From: an uncultured Bacilli bacterium
Lineage (GTDB): Bacteria > Bacillota_I > Bacilli_A > RF39 > UBA660
DNA: 10,572 bases
Assembly (NCBI GenBank): GCA_934102055.1
Contig: CAKOSE010000029.1
Coordinates: 1-10,572 of the forward strand
Direction: 5' to 3'
In this document: positions 1-6,319 of the stretch, piece by piece
How the letters are laid out: each line of letters begins with the position of its first letter
Numbering within the stretch: position 1 is the stretch's first letter
Notes under the pieces: model-generated
Told to the model about the DNA's origin: nothing
The model's database searches: none
What the model saw: the letters and a program-made list of their open reading frames with translations, nothing else
Translations under genes and position numbers: made by a program

Positions 1-369
1 ATTGATATTTATTTTAACTTTAAAGAGTTAAATTTTATTTATAATAAGCGTGATGCCTGATAACTTCAATCAGAAGGAATTAGTGTCGCTCTTCCAATTT
101 ATTACTCCTCAAAAAGCAAAAGAAAAGCAATCCTATATACCTTTATTTGTTCTATATTCGAACCACTAGGAGCACTTGTTGCATACTTATTTTTTATACC
201 AAATCATTTCACACTTGGTATTATGTACTCCCTCCTAGCAGGAATAATGATATATATATCATTATTTATATTACTTCCTAGTGTTAATAAATACAAAAGA
301 TATAGAATCATTTATTCATTCTATATCTTAGGATTAGTTTTCATCTTATTAAACAAAATCTTATTTTAA
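1..369 (+). pseudogene. ZIP-family metal transporter, degraded C-terminal remnant
   Basis: No intact gene covers this stretch. The frame open from 64 to the TAA at 367-369 reads as the second half of a ZIP (ZupT-like) zinc/divalent-metal permease. It has an EGISVALPIYYSS segment matching the end of the usual HNFPEGIAVA helix, then AILYTF, then a FEPLGALVAYLFF helix corresponding to the family's SGL(S/A)EPLGA helix, and finally GIMIYISLFILLPSV, where the family has a MVYISLDELLP-like end. The preceding part of the metal-binding helix lies in another frame: positions 32-67 give IISVMPDNF, where the family has an xxHNFPEG motif. The body frame has a TAA at 61-63 and the upstream frame a TAA at 29-31, so there is at least one frameshift plus a stop. 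The metal-ligand histidine appears as Asp and the DELLP acidic residues are lost. This looks like a dead gene, although the N-terminal half is outside the window and an assembly error near 65-72 could explain part of it. Confidence 0.7.
297..329 (-). terminator. Rho-independent terminator of the beta-propeller gene
   Basis: Positions 297-308 and 318-329 form a perfect 12-bp inverted repeat (AAGATATAGAAT / ATTCTATATCTT) with a 9-base loop. Read on the - strand the stem is followed by TTTTG and more T-rich sequence. It starts 31 bases past the stop codon of the - strand gene ending at 361, the right distance for its terminator. The stem has few G-C pairs, so termination may be weak. Confidence 0.55.
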
Positions 370-1584
370 ATCATAATTATATGTTTTTATAATTGGAAAA
401 TAATCATAACCATTTGTCTTATATTCTTTAATTTTACTATTAGTATATCCTAGAGCATATACTTTTTTACTCTTTAGATAAAGCTTTATAAAATACTCAT
501 TGTTCTTTTCATTTAAAACTTTACTTTCCTCTTCATATAAATCTTTATCATACTTAACTATAATAGCATCAGTCTTAACACTATTATCAGTTTTAGTTCC
601 TGTATAACCTGATACAAATACTTGCTCATCTTTTACTGCCAAATCTTGAAATACATTTATTTTATCCTTTGTATATTTCACATCATCTAATTTTTTACCA
701 TCAGAGTTAAATAATACTAATGCTGCAGAAACATTACTCGTATCTTTTGGACTCACTAATTTAGTAGTACTTGTAATATAATCATCATCTAGTTTTTCTA
801 TCCTAGTTATACCATTCTTATCTGTATATCCATATGAATTACTCCATTCCTTTTTTAATTCCTTGTTATACTTAATAATTATTCCAGAATTTGATTTTCC
901 AAGTCCTACCACTACATAACCATCATCTTCAACCAAAACATCATTAAATTTACCACTATAAGGACCACCATTATTTGCTCTATCTAATTCTTCTCCATCC
1001 TTTGATATCTTAAGAATTATTCCTCCACCAGTGGTATGATTCCCCATATAACCATCCCCATATACTGAACTTCCTACAACTACATAATTATCTCCATCTT
1101 GTTTTATTTTATAAAATTCTGTTTTTCCAATTACTGAAATATTCTTTCTCCATACTTGTTTAAAATTATTATCATACTTTATTATTAAGCCTTCAGATAA
1201 ACCATCATCATGTTGATCCTTTGTCATCTCAACTTGTCCTACAGCAATATATCCATCTTTTACCTTAATAACATCATTAAAATAACTATTATAACCAGTT
1301 TTAAAACCAACCTCATCTAAAAGTTTTCCATCCTTATAATTAGATATTGTAGCCTTATAATAACCCTTTTCATATTTATTTAACTTGCTATTTCTATAAT
1401 CAGAAAAACCTACCCCAACATAATTATCATTATCTTCAAGTATCGCACTATTAATTACAGTATAATATACCGAATTCTTTCTATCATTATAATACTTTAT
1501 ACCAAAATAAATTACCTCTCCTATTAAAAATACTACTAATGCTATTACTATAAATTTAAATATCTTCTTTTGTTTATTACTCAT
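361..1584 (-). CDS. Membrane-anchored seven-repeat beta-propeller-like surface protein
   Basis: This 407-residue protein has no recognised catalytic family. It starts with a short Lys-rich cytoplasmic tip and one hydrophobic helix (about residues 9-29, FKFIVIALVVFLIGEVIYF) with no lipobox or obvious cleavage site, so the rest should sit outside the membrane as an N-terminally anchored domain. Seven degenerate repeats begin near residues 45, 101, 156, 213, 259, 311 and 364, spaced 46-57 residues. Each has the pattern 'f.dv....dgYvvvG' followed about 20-30 residues later by 'g.IikYd.dlk..w'. That pattern is typical of a beta-propeller, and seven units would close one ring. Proteins of this shape usually act in binding or adhesion, but the ligand cannot be read from sequence. 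The ATG is preceded by AAGGAGAGG at good spacing. It is the last gene of the left block, separated from the ytxH-like gene by a hairpin, so it may be expressed less or separately. Confidence 0.75.
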   Translation of the reverse strand: MSNKQKKIFKFIVIALVVFLIGEVIYFGIKYYNDRKNSVYYTVINSAILEDNDNYVGVGFSDYRNSKLNKYEKGYYKATISNYKDGKLLDEVGFKTGYNSYFNDVIKVKDGYIAVGQVEMTKDQHDDGLSEGLIIKYDNNFKQVWRKNISVIGKTEFYKIKQDGDNYVVVGSSVYGDGYMGNHTTGGGIILKISKDGEELDRANNGGPYSGKFNDVLVEDDGYVVVGLGKSNSGIIIKYNKELKKEWSNSYGYTDKNGITRIEKLDDDYITSTTKLVSPKDTSNVSAALVLFNSDGKKLDDVKYTKDKINVFQDLAVKDEQVFVSGYTGTKTDNSVKTDAIIVKYDKDLYEEESKVLNEKNNEYFIKLYLKSKKVYALGYTNSKIKEYKTNGYDYFPIIKTYNYDLK

Positions 1585-1597
1585 TATACCTCTCCTT

Positions 1598-1641
1598 AAA
1601 AAAATAGTATGTTAACTATACTATTATTTTAACATACTATT
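1598..1641 (-). terminator. AT-rich hairpin between ytxH-like gene and beta-propeller gene
   Basis: Positions 1603-1615 (AATAGTATGTTAA) and 1629-1641 (TTAACATACTATT) form a perfect 13-bp inverted repeat with a 13-base loop. On the - strand the stem runs into seven T residues (complement of 1598-1604) and then directly into the AAGGAGAGG ribosome site of the next gene. It begins 11 bases after the TAG of the ytxH-like gene. Rho-independent termination or attenuation is the simplest reading. With only two G-C pairs in the stem, a regulator-binding palindrome is an alternative. Confidence 0.5.
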
Positions 1642-1651
1642 CTTTCATTTA

Positions 1652-2074
1652 CTAGTTTTTCTTTGTGTTTTCTTTTTCTTTATTTTCTAACTTCTTAGTT
1701 ATTTCCTTAGTAACTTTAATTGCTTGTTTTCTTAAGTCTTCTAAAGCTTGATTTACCGCAGGAGTAGCTTTTTCTTTTGCTAAAGTTGCTAAATCATCAA
1801 TCTTATCTTTTATAACCTTTGACTTTTTCTTAGCAAGATCTAAAGCCTTTTCCTTATCTAAATCTTTTAATTCCTCTTTAATTTCTTCTATTTTCTTTTC
1901 AATTTGATCCTTTACTTCTTTACAATCAATATCTTTTACCTTATCTTTTAATTCCTCTAACTTCTCACTAAGTATCCTTCTTGTTTCTGTTCCCTTTCTA
2001 GGTGCAAACAATACCCCAAGTGATGCTCCAAGCAAAGCACCAGTTACCAATGTTTTAAAAGTTTTCTTTTCCAT
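1652..2074 (-). CDS. YtxH domain-containing protein
   Basis: A 140-residue YtxH-family (general-stress-protein-like) membrane protein. Residues about 8-25 carry the family signature, a Gly/Ala-rich helix running into FAPRKGTETR (GALLGASLGVLFAP then RKGTETRR). This is followed by a long, highly charged Lys/Glu helix region (about 30-135) likely to form a coiled coil or amphipathic helix. Family members are small single-span proteins, in Bacillus often paired with YtxG, with no defined enzymatic activity. Translation starts at an ATG preceded by AGGAGG with a good spacer, and that ribosome site overlaps the TAG stop of the DUF948-like gene upstream, so the two are probably translated together. 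It ends in TAG just before a hairpin. Family assignment is secure; function is unknown. Confidence 0.88.
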   Translation of the reverse strand: MEKKTFKTLVTGALLGASLGVLFAPRKGTETRRILSEKLEELKDKVKDIDCKEVKDQIEKKIEEIKEELKDLDKEKALDLAKKKSKVIKDKIDDLATLAKEKATPAVNQALEDLRKQAIKVTKEITKKLENKEKENTKKN

Positions 2075-2085
2075 AAATATACCTC

Positions 2086-2349
2086 CTATTTTTTCTTTTT
2101 AAATAATTTTTCTACCATAAACAATGCTTTTCCCACAATTGTTTCTCCAATTGTAGCCACTGTATCGGTTACTGTATCTATCGCTGTAAACACACCATTC
2201 ACACTTTTTAGTTTCCTTTCTATATCATTTAATAATACATTCATTTTATCAATAGTATATAATAATTTTATGCTACCTACTATTAAAAATACCACCAAAA
2301 CAGAACATAATACCAAAAGTATAGTCAAAAGAACACTATTAGCTCCCAT
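2086..2349 (-). CDS. Small single-span membrane protein, DUF948/YtxG-like
   Basis: An 87-residue protein with an N-terminal membrane helix (about residues 5-31, rich in Leu, Val and Ile), then an amphipathic stretch with spaced hydrophobics (IDKMNVLLNDIERKLKSV), a Thr/Val-rich segment and a KKKK end. The layout of one helix, then a short 'MNxLLxDIExxLK' coiled region and a basic tail, resembles DUF948 proteins such as Bacillus YtxG, and its place directly before a ytxH-like gene supports this. It is shorter than typical YtxG (about 140 residues), so the assignment is tentative. A strong AAGGAGGG ribosome site lies before the ATG, within the 14-base gap after the preceding gene. No enzymatic residues are apparent. 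Confidence 0.7.
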   Translation of the reverse strand: MGANSVLLTILLVLCSVLVVFLIVGSIKLLYTIDKMNVLLNDIERKLKSVNGVFTAIDTVTDTVATIGETIVGKALFMVEKLFKKKK

Positions 2350-2363
2350 ATGTACCCTCCTTA

Positions 2364-3302
2364 TTATTTATTCTCATACATCATATCTATTAAATCATAC
2401 AAATTTTTTTCATCAGGTTCATCCTCTTTTGAATCCATTCCCAAATCTGTATCTATGATTTTCTTAACTTTTTTTATTTCCTTAGCAGTCTTTGGTTTTA
2501 TTTGTTCTTTTGTTATTTCAAGTTCTCTTGTCTTTTCCAAATCCTTTTGAATCTTTATCTGATCATCTACTTCTTTAGATAACATTTCATTCTTCACACT
2601 TCTAGTAGCCTTTTGAATTTCTCTCTTTTCTTTAGCACTATCTCTATAATCAACATTATATTCAAGTCCTAAATCATCAAAATATTCCTGAGCATCACCA
2701 AGAGTCAATTTCGATATAGCAGGCTTATCATCGTTCTTCATATCATATAAAAGACCCAAATCATCGTCATCATGTGTATCTAACCCAAACGCCTTTTGCC
2801 TTACAGTATCAAGTGTCACTTGTGGCTTTTGCTCCTGTTCCTTCGCAAACATCTCATTAAAAGATGAAACATCATCATTTCTTGGCTTTTCAAGAACTGG
2901 ACTTACTCCAACGAAACCATACACAGGAGAAATAATCGGAGAAGGTTTAAACTTTTCTTTTGGTTTTTCATCCTTATAACCACCATATAAAGGTTTCTTA
3001 GGCTCTTCCATTTTTCTAGGTTCCTTCTTAGGTTTAGGAGCTAAACGCTTCTCCTCCATAATGAAATCTTCTTCATCAAAAATAACCGGAGTCTTACGAT
3101 GTTGTTCCCTTCTAAGCGGTTTCATTACAGGCTGTTCTTCACGTGGAATCTCTATCTTCTTTGGAATCGTCTTTTCAATATCAATCTTCTTCACAACCTC
3201 TTCAACCTTAGGAGACTCTTGCTTTACTTCTTCCTGTTTTTCTAATTCCTCGAACTCATCTTCTTCAAAAATTGCATTTTTTATTTTATCTAATAATTTC
3301 AT
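2364..3302 (-). CDS. Uncharacterised disordered protein with PSPIISPVYG motif
   Basis: A 312-residue hydrophilic protein that I cannot assign to a named family. It starts with a short amphipathic helix (MKLLDKIKNAIF, possible membrane targeting), followed by a long Glu/Lys/Pro-rich region that should be mostly disordered (about residues 15-120). A conserved-looking core PSPIISPVYGFVGVSPVL spans 120-137. An acidic segment DTHDDDDLGLLYDM lies at 175-188. A more regular helical region spans about 195-285, and the C-terminus is NLYDLIDMMYE (300-310). The two LYD-type motifs (near 185 and 301) look like short linear binding motifs. There is no membrane helix or signal peptide, so it is probably cytosolic and perhaps membrane-associated through its N-terminus. 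An AGAGGTG ribosome site lies in the 11-base gap after the lipoprotein gene. A scaffold or adaptor for envelope proteins is possible but is inference only. Confidence 0.75.
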   Translation of the reverse strand: MKLLDKIKNAIFEEDEFEELEKQEEVKQESPKVEEVVKKIDIEKTIPKKIEIPREEQPVMKPLRREQHRKTPVIFDEEDFIMEEKRLAPKPKKEPRKMEEPKKPLYGGYKDEKPKEKFKPSPIISPVYGFVGVSPVLEKPRNDDVSSFNEMFAKEQEQKPQVTLDTVRQKAFGLDTHDDDDLGLLYDMKNDDKPAISKLTLGDAQEYFDDLGLEYNVDYRDSAKEKREIQKATRSVKNEMLSKEVDDQIKIQKDLEKTRELEITKEQIKPKTAKEIKKVKKIIDTDLGMDSKEDEPDEKNLYDLIDMMYENK

Positions 3303-3313
3303 ATTACACCTCT

Positions 3314-3964
3314 TTAGTCTGAAGAATTCATGTCTATAACATCTTCATCGTTTTCTTTATTTTTTTCATCATAAACCCCGTATTCTTCAACATATTGTAG
3401 GAAACTATCTGTATTCTTTTCAGGTCCTAACGTAAACAATTTAGAATCATACACAAGAGTATTAGAACCAATCATACTATCAATTATTTTATAGTTATAC
3501 TCTATGTTTTTAAGAACTATTAAACTATCTGATATTGCCCTTTTTATATCATTTGTTATTACCTCAACTTTTGCATAATTATACATTACTTCAACTAGAT
3601 ATCCACCTTTTGATTTACTAACAAGTACATATCCATTTTTATCATCATTAGTTATCTCATGACTATATGTATAATTACTAGAATCAATACTATAAGAGTT
3701 TTGTTTCTTATTATAATAACTAACTAAATCAACATATAAGTAATACTTATCACCATAAGAATATAAAATATCATTTCCAGCTAAATCTCCTATTAAAGTC
3801 ATATGCTGTGGTAAGTATAATTTATATCCCTGTAAATAAGTATTAGTCCTCAAAGAATCCTCTTCAAGAGTTTTAGTTATTACTTGACTATAATTTAGAT
3901 TATCTATATTAGTACAACCAGTTAAAATAAATATGCTGACAAACAATAATAAATACTTTTTCAT
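3314..3964 (-). CDS. Small lipoprotein of unknown function
   Basis: A predicted 216-residue lipoprotein. The N-terminus MKKYLLLFVSIFILTGC is a classic type II signal peptide with lipobox L14-T15-G16-C17, so the mature protein would be lipid-linked at Cys17 and face outward. The rest mixes Tyr/Asn-rich predicted beta strands and helices, including LYLPQHMTLIGDL and a YSYGDKYYLYVDL stretch, and ends with an acidic tail (KENDEDVIDMNSSD). No known domain is recognised. An in-frame GTG two codons upstream (3968-3970) would give a longer form, but that GTG lies inside the AGAAGAGG/GAGGTG ribosome site, so the ATG at 3962-3964 is the better start. The gene lies between trmB and the disordered-protein gene, with gaps of 37 and 11 bases, probably in one transcript. 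Confidence 0.8.
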   Translation of the reverse strand: MKKYLLLFVSIFILTGCTNIDNLNYSQVITKTLEEDSLRTNTYLQGYKLYLPQHMTLIGDLAGNDILYSYGDKYYLYVDLVSYYNKKQNSYSIDSSNYTYSHEITNDDKNGYVLVSKSKGGYLVEVMYNYAKVEVITNDIKRAISDSLIVLKNIEYNYKIIDSMIGSNTLVYDSKLFTLGPEKNTDSFLQYVEEYGVYDEKNKENDEDVIDMNSSD

Positions 3965-3969
3965 ACTCA

Positions 3970-3977
3970 CCTCTTCT
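3970..3977 (-). promoter_or_regulatory. Ribosome site deciding the lipoprotein start
   Basis: AGAAGAGG on the - strand lies five bases before the ATG at 3962-3964. The alternative GTG start at 3968-3970 overlaps this site and so cannot use it. Confidence 0.65.
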
Positions 3978-4006
3978 ATTATAACAAATGATTGCTAATT
4001 TTTAAA
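3978..4006 (-). promoter_or_regulatory. Possible promoter for lipoprotein gene
   Basis: On the - strand, TTTAAA (complement of 4001-4006) and a perfect TATAAT (complement of 3978-3983) are separated by exactly 17 bases. Transcription would start only about seven bases before the ATG, inside the ribosome site, so it would have to work with almost no leader. It could be chance in AT-rich DNA. Confidence 0.25.
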
Positions 4007-4640
4007 CTTTTTTTACAGCGTTTAACATATAAATTTTACAACCTTTACTAGAGAATTTTTTCTCATATTCTGTCATAATATTATTATAATCTTCTTTTTT
4101 ATGTAAATCTAGTGATAAATCAATTATTTTATAACCATAATTTGATAAAGAAACTAATGAATACTCAAACAACTTTTCATTATCAGTCTTTAACCTAATT
4201 TTTCTATCACTTTTAAACATTATATCATATTTTTCCAAAAATCTAAAGTTAGTTAACCTTCTTTTTTCATGCCTTTTCTTAGGCCATGGATCAGAAAAAT
4301 TCAAATACAAAGTATCTATCTCATTTTTAAACAATTCATCAACCTTATACGCATCATAGTTTATTAATCTTAAATTAGGTAATAATTCCCTCTTTTCAAT
4401 TTCTTTTATCCCCAAAGCTAAAACAGTATCTATTCTCTCTATTCCAATAAAGTTTATATCTTTATTCTGTCTTGCCATCTCATAAATAAAACTACACTTA
4501 CCAGTTCCTATCTCTAAATTAATCTTATTATCATTTTGAAATACCTCATTCCATTTACCAATATAATCACCAGGATTTTCTATAACATAACCATTTTCCT
4601 TTAAGATAATTTCCTTATTTTTTACGTTTCTAATTCGCAT
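4002..4640 (-). CDS. trmB: tRNA (guanine-N7)-methyltransferase TrmB
   Basis: TrmB transfers a methyl group from S-adenosylmethionine to N7 of G46 in the tRNA variable loop, in the cytoplasm. With the ATG at 4638-4640 the protein has 212 residues, normal for the family, and begins MRIRNVKNK, matching the usual MRxRN start. Rossmann-fold landmarks are the SAM-binding LEIGTGKCSF (42-51), IGIER (65-69), the family hallmark NFSDPWPKKRHEKRRLT (114-130), LKTDN (150-154) and the C-terminal TEYEKKF (190-196). The Cys in EIGTGKC replaces the Gly often seen in this motif. An in-frame GTG at 4647-4649 would add three residues but lies within the AGGTG ribosome site, which serves the ATG six bases downstream. 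It is first in the - strand block, facing a divergent coiled-coil/murE pair. Identification is firm. Confidence 0.96.
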   Translation of the reverse strand: MRIRNVKNKEIILKENGYVIENPGDYIGKWNEVFQNDNKINLEIGTGKCSFIYEMARQNKDINFIGIERIDTVLALGIKEIEKRELLPNLRLINYDAYKVDELFKNEIDTLYLNFSDPWPKKRHEKRRLTNFRFLEKYDIMFKSDRKIRLKTDNEKLFEYSLVSLSNYGYKIIDLSLDLHKKEDYNNIMTEYEKKFSSKGCKIYMLNAVKKV

Positions 4641-4646
4641 TCCAAT

Positions 4647-4651
4647 CACCT
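4647..4651 (-). promoter_or_regulatory. Ribosome site deciding the trmB start
   Basis: AGGTG on the - strand sits six bases before the ATG at 4638-4640. It overlaps the upstream GTG that would otherwise give a longer protein, favouring the MRIRN start. Confidence 0.6.
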
Positions 4652-4658
4652 AAAATAC

Positions 4659-4664
4659 ATTATA
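4659..4664 (-). promoter_or_regulatory. -10 element of trmB promoter
   Basis: A perfect TATAAT on the - strand ends 18 bases before the trmB ATG, in the divergent gap. The expected -35 position (complement of 4682-4687, TTTATT) is a poor match. The implied leader is about 11 bases, just enough to include the AGGTG ribosome site. Confidence 0.35.
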
Positions 4665-4674
4665 CTATAGGAAA

Positions 4675-4703
4675 GTAACAAAATAAATAAAAAAGCATAG
4701 AAT
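4675..4703 (+). promoter_or_regulatory. Possible promoter of the coiled-coil/murE pair
   Basis: GTAACA (4675-4680) and TAGAAT (4698-4703) are 17 bases apart. The -10 matches consensus at five of six bases and the -35 at four of six. The predicted start near 4710 leaves a leader of about 18 bases that contains the AAGGGGG ribosome site (4714-4720). Confidence 0.35.
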
Positions 4704-4727
4704 AAAAATGAAAAAGGGGGAAAAATT

Positions 4728-4931
4728 ATGCCAAATACTCCATACAACTTCATGCCTAGTCCATTTCCTATGCCAGATAACTTCTACCAAGACAAAAATA
4801 TGCAATATGAAATGCAAAAAATTAGTGAACTAGAAAAAAAAGTAAACGATTTAGAAAAAAGAATAAACAATCTAGAATATAATAAAACAAAAAGTAGTTA
4901 TGACTACCAAACAAGCATGAATATGATGTAA
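4728..4931 (+). CDS. Small coiled-coil protein upstream of murE
   Basis: A 67-residue protein of no recognised family. The N-terminal 20 residues are rich in Pro, Met, Phe and Asn (MPSPFPMPDNF). Residues 31-50 form a clean leucine-zipper-like coiled coil with hydrophobics at I32, L35, V39, L42, I46 and L49, a perfect 3-4-3-4-3 spacing. A polar tail rich in Tyr, Ser and Met follows (QTSMNMM). There is no signal peptide or membrane helix, so a cytosolic oligomer or partner-binding protein is likely. The start is supported by a strong purine-rich AAGGGGG site seven bases before the ATG. The stop codon lies one base before the murE-type gene's ATG, so the two are almost certainly co-translated. 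That coupling, not homology, is the only hint of a link to cell-wall synthesis. Confidence 0.75.
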   Translation: MPNTPYNFMPSPFPMPDNFYQDKNMQYEMQKISELEKKVNDLEKRINNLEYNKTKSSYDYQTSMNMM

Positions 4932-4932
4932 T

Positions 4933-6291
4933 ATGAATATAAAAACCAATTCAAAAGAAGTAAAAAAAAACGATATATTTATTTGCATTCACGACCAATA
5001 TGAAGATAGACATAAATACATAAAAGACATAAAAGAAGCAAGTGCTATTATAATAGATAAAAACATAAATAAAAAAATAGCAGTTCCTTTAATAAAAGTT
5101 AACAACACTAACGATACCTTATTTCAAATATATAACGACTACTACGAAAATCCTCTTCTTGAACTAAATATTTTCGCAGTAACAGGAACAGACGGTAAAA
5201 CAACTACCGCATCAATCATAAAACAACTTATCAGTAACTATAATAAAATAGCATGTCTAGGAACTAATGGTTTTAACTATTACAATTATAATATCAAAAC
5301 TAAAAATACAACACCAGACATAGGAACAACTCTAAAATATGCAAAAATCCTAAAAGATAACAACATAAAAAACCTAGTCATGGAAGCATCCAGTGAAGGA
5401 CTTCTTCATAACAGATGTAAAAATCTAAAATTTAAACGTGCCCTTATTACAAACGTAACCGGAGATCACCTAAATATTCATAAAACATTTGATAACTATC
5501 TAAAGTCAAAACTAAAACTATTTACTTATCTAAGCAAAGACGGACTAGGTATCATAAATACTGATGATATATCCTACAACTATATAAAAAATATGAAAAT
5601 AAAATTCATCAGTTATGGAACTAAAAAAAATGCAGATTACAGAATACTAAATATAAAAACATATAACAATAAAACATGCTTTTCAATCAAACACAAAAAT
5701 AAAACATATAACATTTGTAGTCCTCTCTTAGGAAAATTTAACGTTTACAACCTAACAGCAAGTATTGCCCTTGTCCATTCTCTAGGAATTGATATAGAAA
5801 GTATTATAAAAAACATAAAAAAAATAAAACCAATCCCAGGTAGAATGAACATCTTTAAAACAAAAAAAGAAGCAAGTATTATATTAGATTATGCTCATAC
5901 AAGTCATGCAACAAAAGAAATATTAAAATTTGCAAAAAGCACAAATCCAAAAAAAATAATCACAGTCCTCGGAAGTGCAGGTGGTCGTGAAAAAGAAAAA
6001 AGAAAAGAAATAGGGAAAATTGCAACTTTCTTATCAGATAAAGTTATATTTACCACGGATGATCCTAGATATGAAAAAGTTTCAAATATAATAAATGATA
6101 TGTTACTTGAAGTAAAAACAAAAAATTACACAATTATAAAAAACAGAAAACATGCTATTAAAAACGCCATTAAAGATGCAAATAAAGGAGATTTAATCTT
6201 AATTCTTGGTAAAGGTACAGACAATTATATGGCTATTAGGAATAAATACAAAAAATATAATGATTTAAATATTATAAAAAAATACACATAA
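4933..6291 (+). CDS. murE: MurE-type Mur ligase, DDPR motif
   Basis: A 452-residue cytoplasmic ATP-dependent ligase of the MurE type, expected to add the third amino acid to UDP-MurNAc-L-Ala-D-Glu. Landmarks are the P-loop GTDGKTT (85-91), NTTPD (125-129), EASSEGL (151-157), TGDHLNIH (176-183), Y189-K193-LF with the lysine at the position usually carbamylated, PGRMN (302-306), DYAHT (319-323), GSAGGREKEKR (347-357), DDPR (376-379) and GKGTDNY (426-432). The Arg of DDPR is at the position that in DNPR enzymes contacts meso-diaminopimelate; Lys-adding enzymes differ here. The last motif departs from the usual GKGHExY, with Thr-Asp for His-Glu. The N-terminus starts directly at the 'NSKEVKKNDIF' strand (usual DSRxVxxGDlF), some 20-30 residues shorter than many MurE proteins. 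There is no clear ribosome site; translation probably relies on coupling from the 67-codon gene. Composition is very Lys/Asn/Ile-rich. Ligase identity is firm, substrate is not. Confidence 0.9.
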   Translation: MNIKTNSKEVKKNDIFICIHDQYEDRHKYIKDIKEASAIIIDKNINKKIAVPLIKVNNTNDTLFQIYNDYYENPLLELNIFAVTGTDGKTTTASIIKQLISNYNKIACLGTNGFNYYNYNIKTKNTTPDIGTTLKYAKILKDNNIKNLVMEASSEGLLHNRCKNLKFKRALITNVTGDHLNIHKTFDNYLKSKLKLFTYLSKDGLGIINTDDISYNYIKNMKIKFISYGTKKNADYRILNIKTYNNKTCFSIKHKNKTYNICSPLLGKFNVYNLTASIALVHSLGIDIESIIKNIKKIKPIPGRMNIFKTKKEASIILDYAHTSHATKEILKFAKSTNPKKIITVLGSAGGREKEKRKEIGKIATFLSDKVIFTTDDPRYEKVSNIINDMLLEVKTKNYTIIKNRKHAIKNAIKDANKGDLILILGKGTDNYMAIRNKYKKYNDLNIIKKYT

Positions 6292-6319
6292 AAAGACTGT
6301 TGTTTAGCAGTCTATTTTT
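6290..6319. terminator. Bidirectional terminator between the convergent murE-type gene and murF
   Basis: A stem AGACTG(TT)/(AG)CAGTCT at 6294-6313, with a GTTT loop and one T-G wobble, is flanked by AAAAA on the left and ATTTTT on the right, so it works on both strands. It begins right after the + strand gene's TAA. Its right arm contains part of the murF stop codon (complement of 6312-6314). Confidence 0.8.

Noticed and set aside
2270..2550. Open frames on the + strand across the DUF948-like gene and the end of the disordered-protein gene
   Set aside because: They lie opposite well-supported - strand genes with good ribosome sites and show low-complexity, shadow-like translations.
3061..3339. 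Ser/Phe-rich + strand open frame of 92 codons
   Set aside because: It is the mirror image of the Glu/Lys-rich region of the - strand gene; no ribosome site or family resemblance.
4638..4649. Longer TrmB starting at the GTG at 4647-4649
   Set aside because: The GTG overlaps the only ribosome site, and family proteins begin at the MRxRN position.
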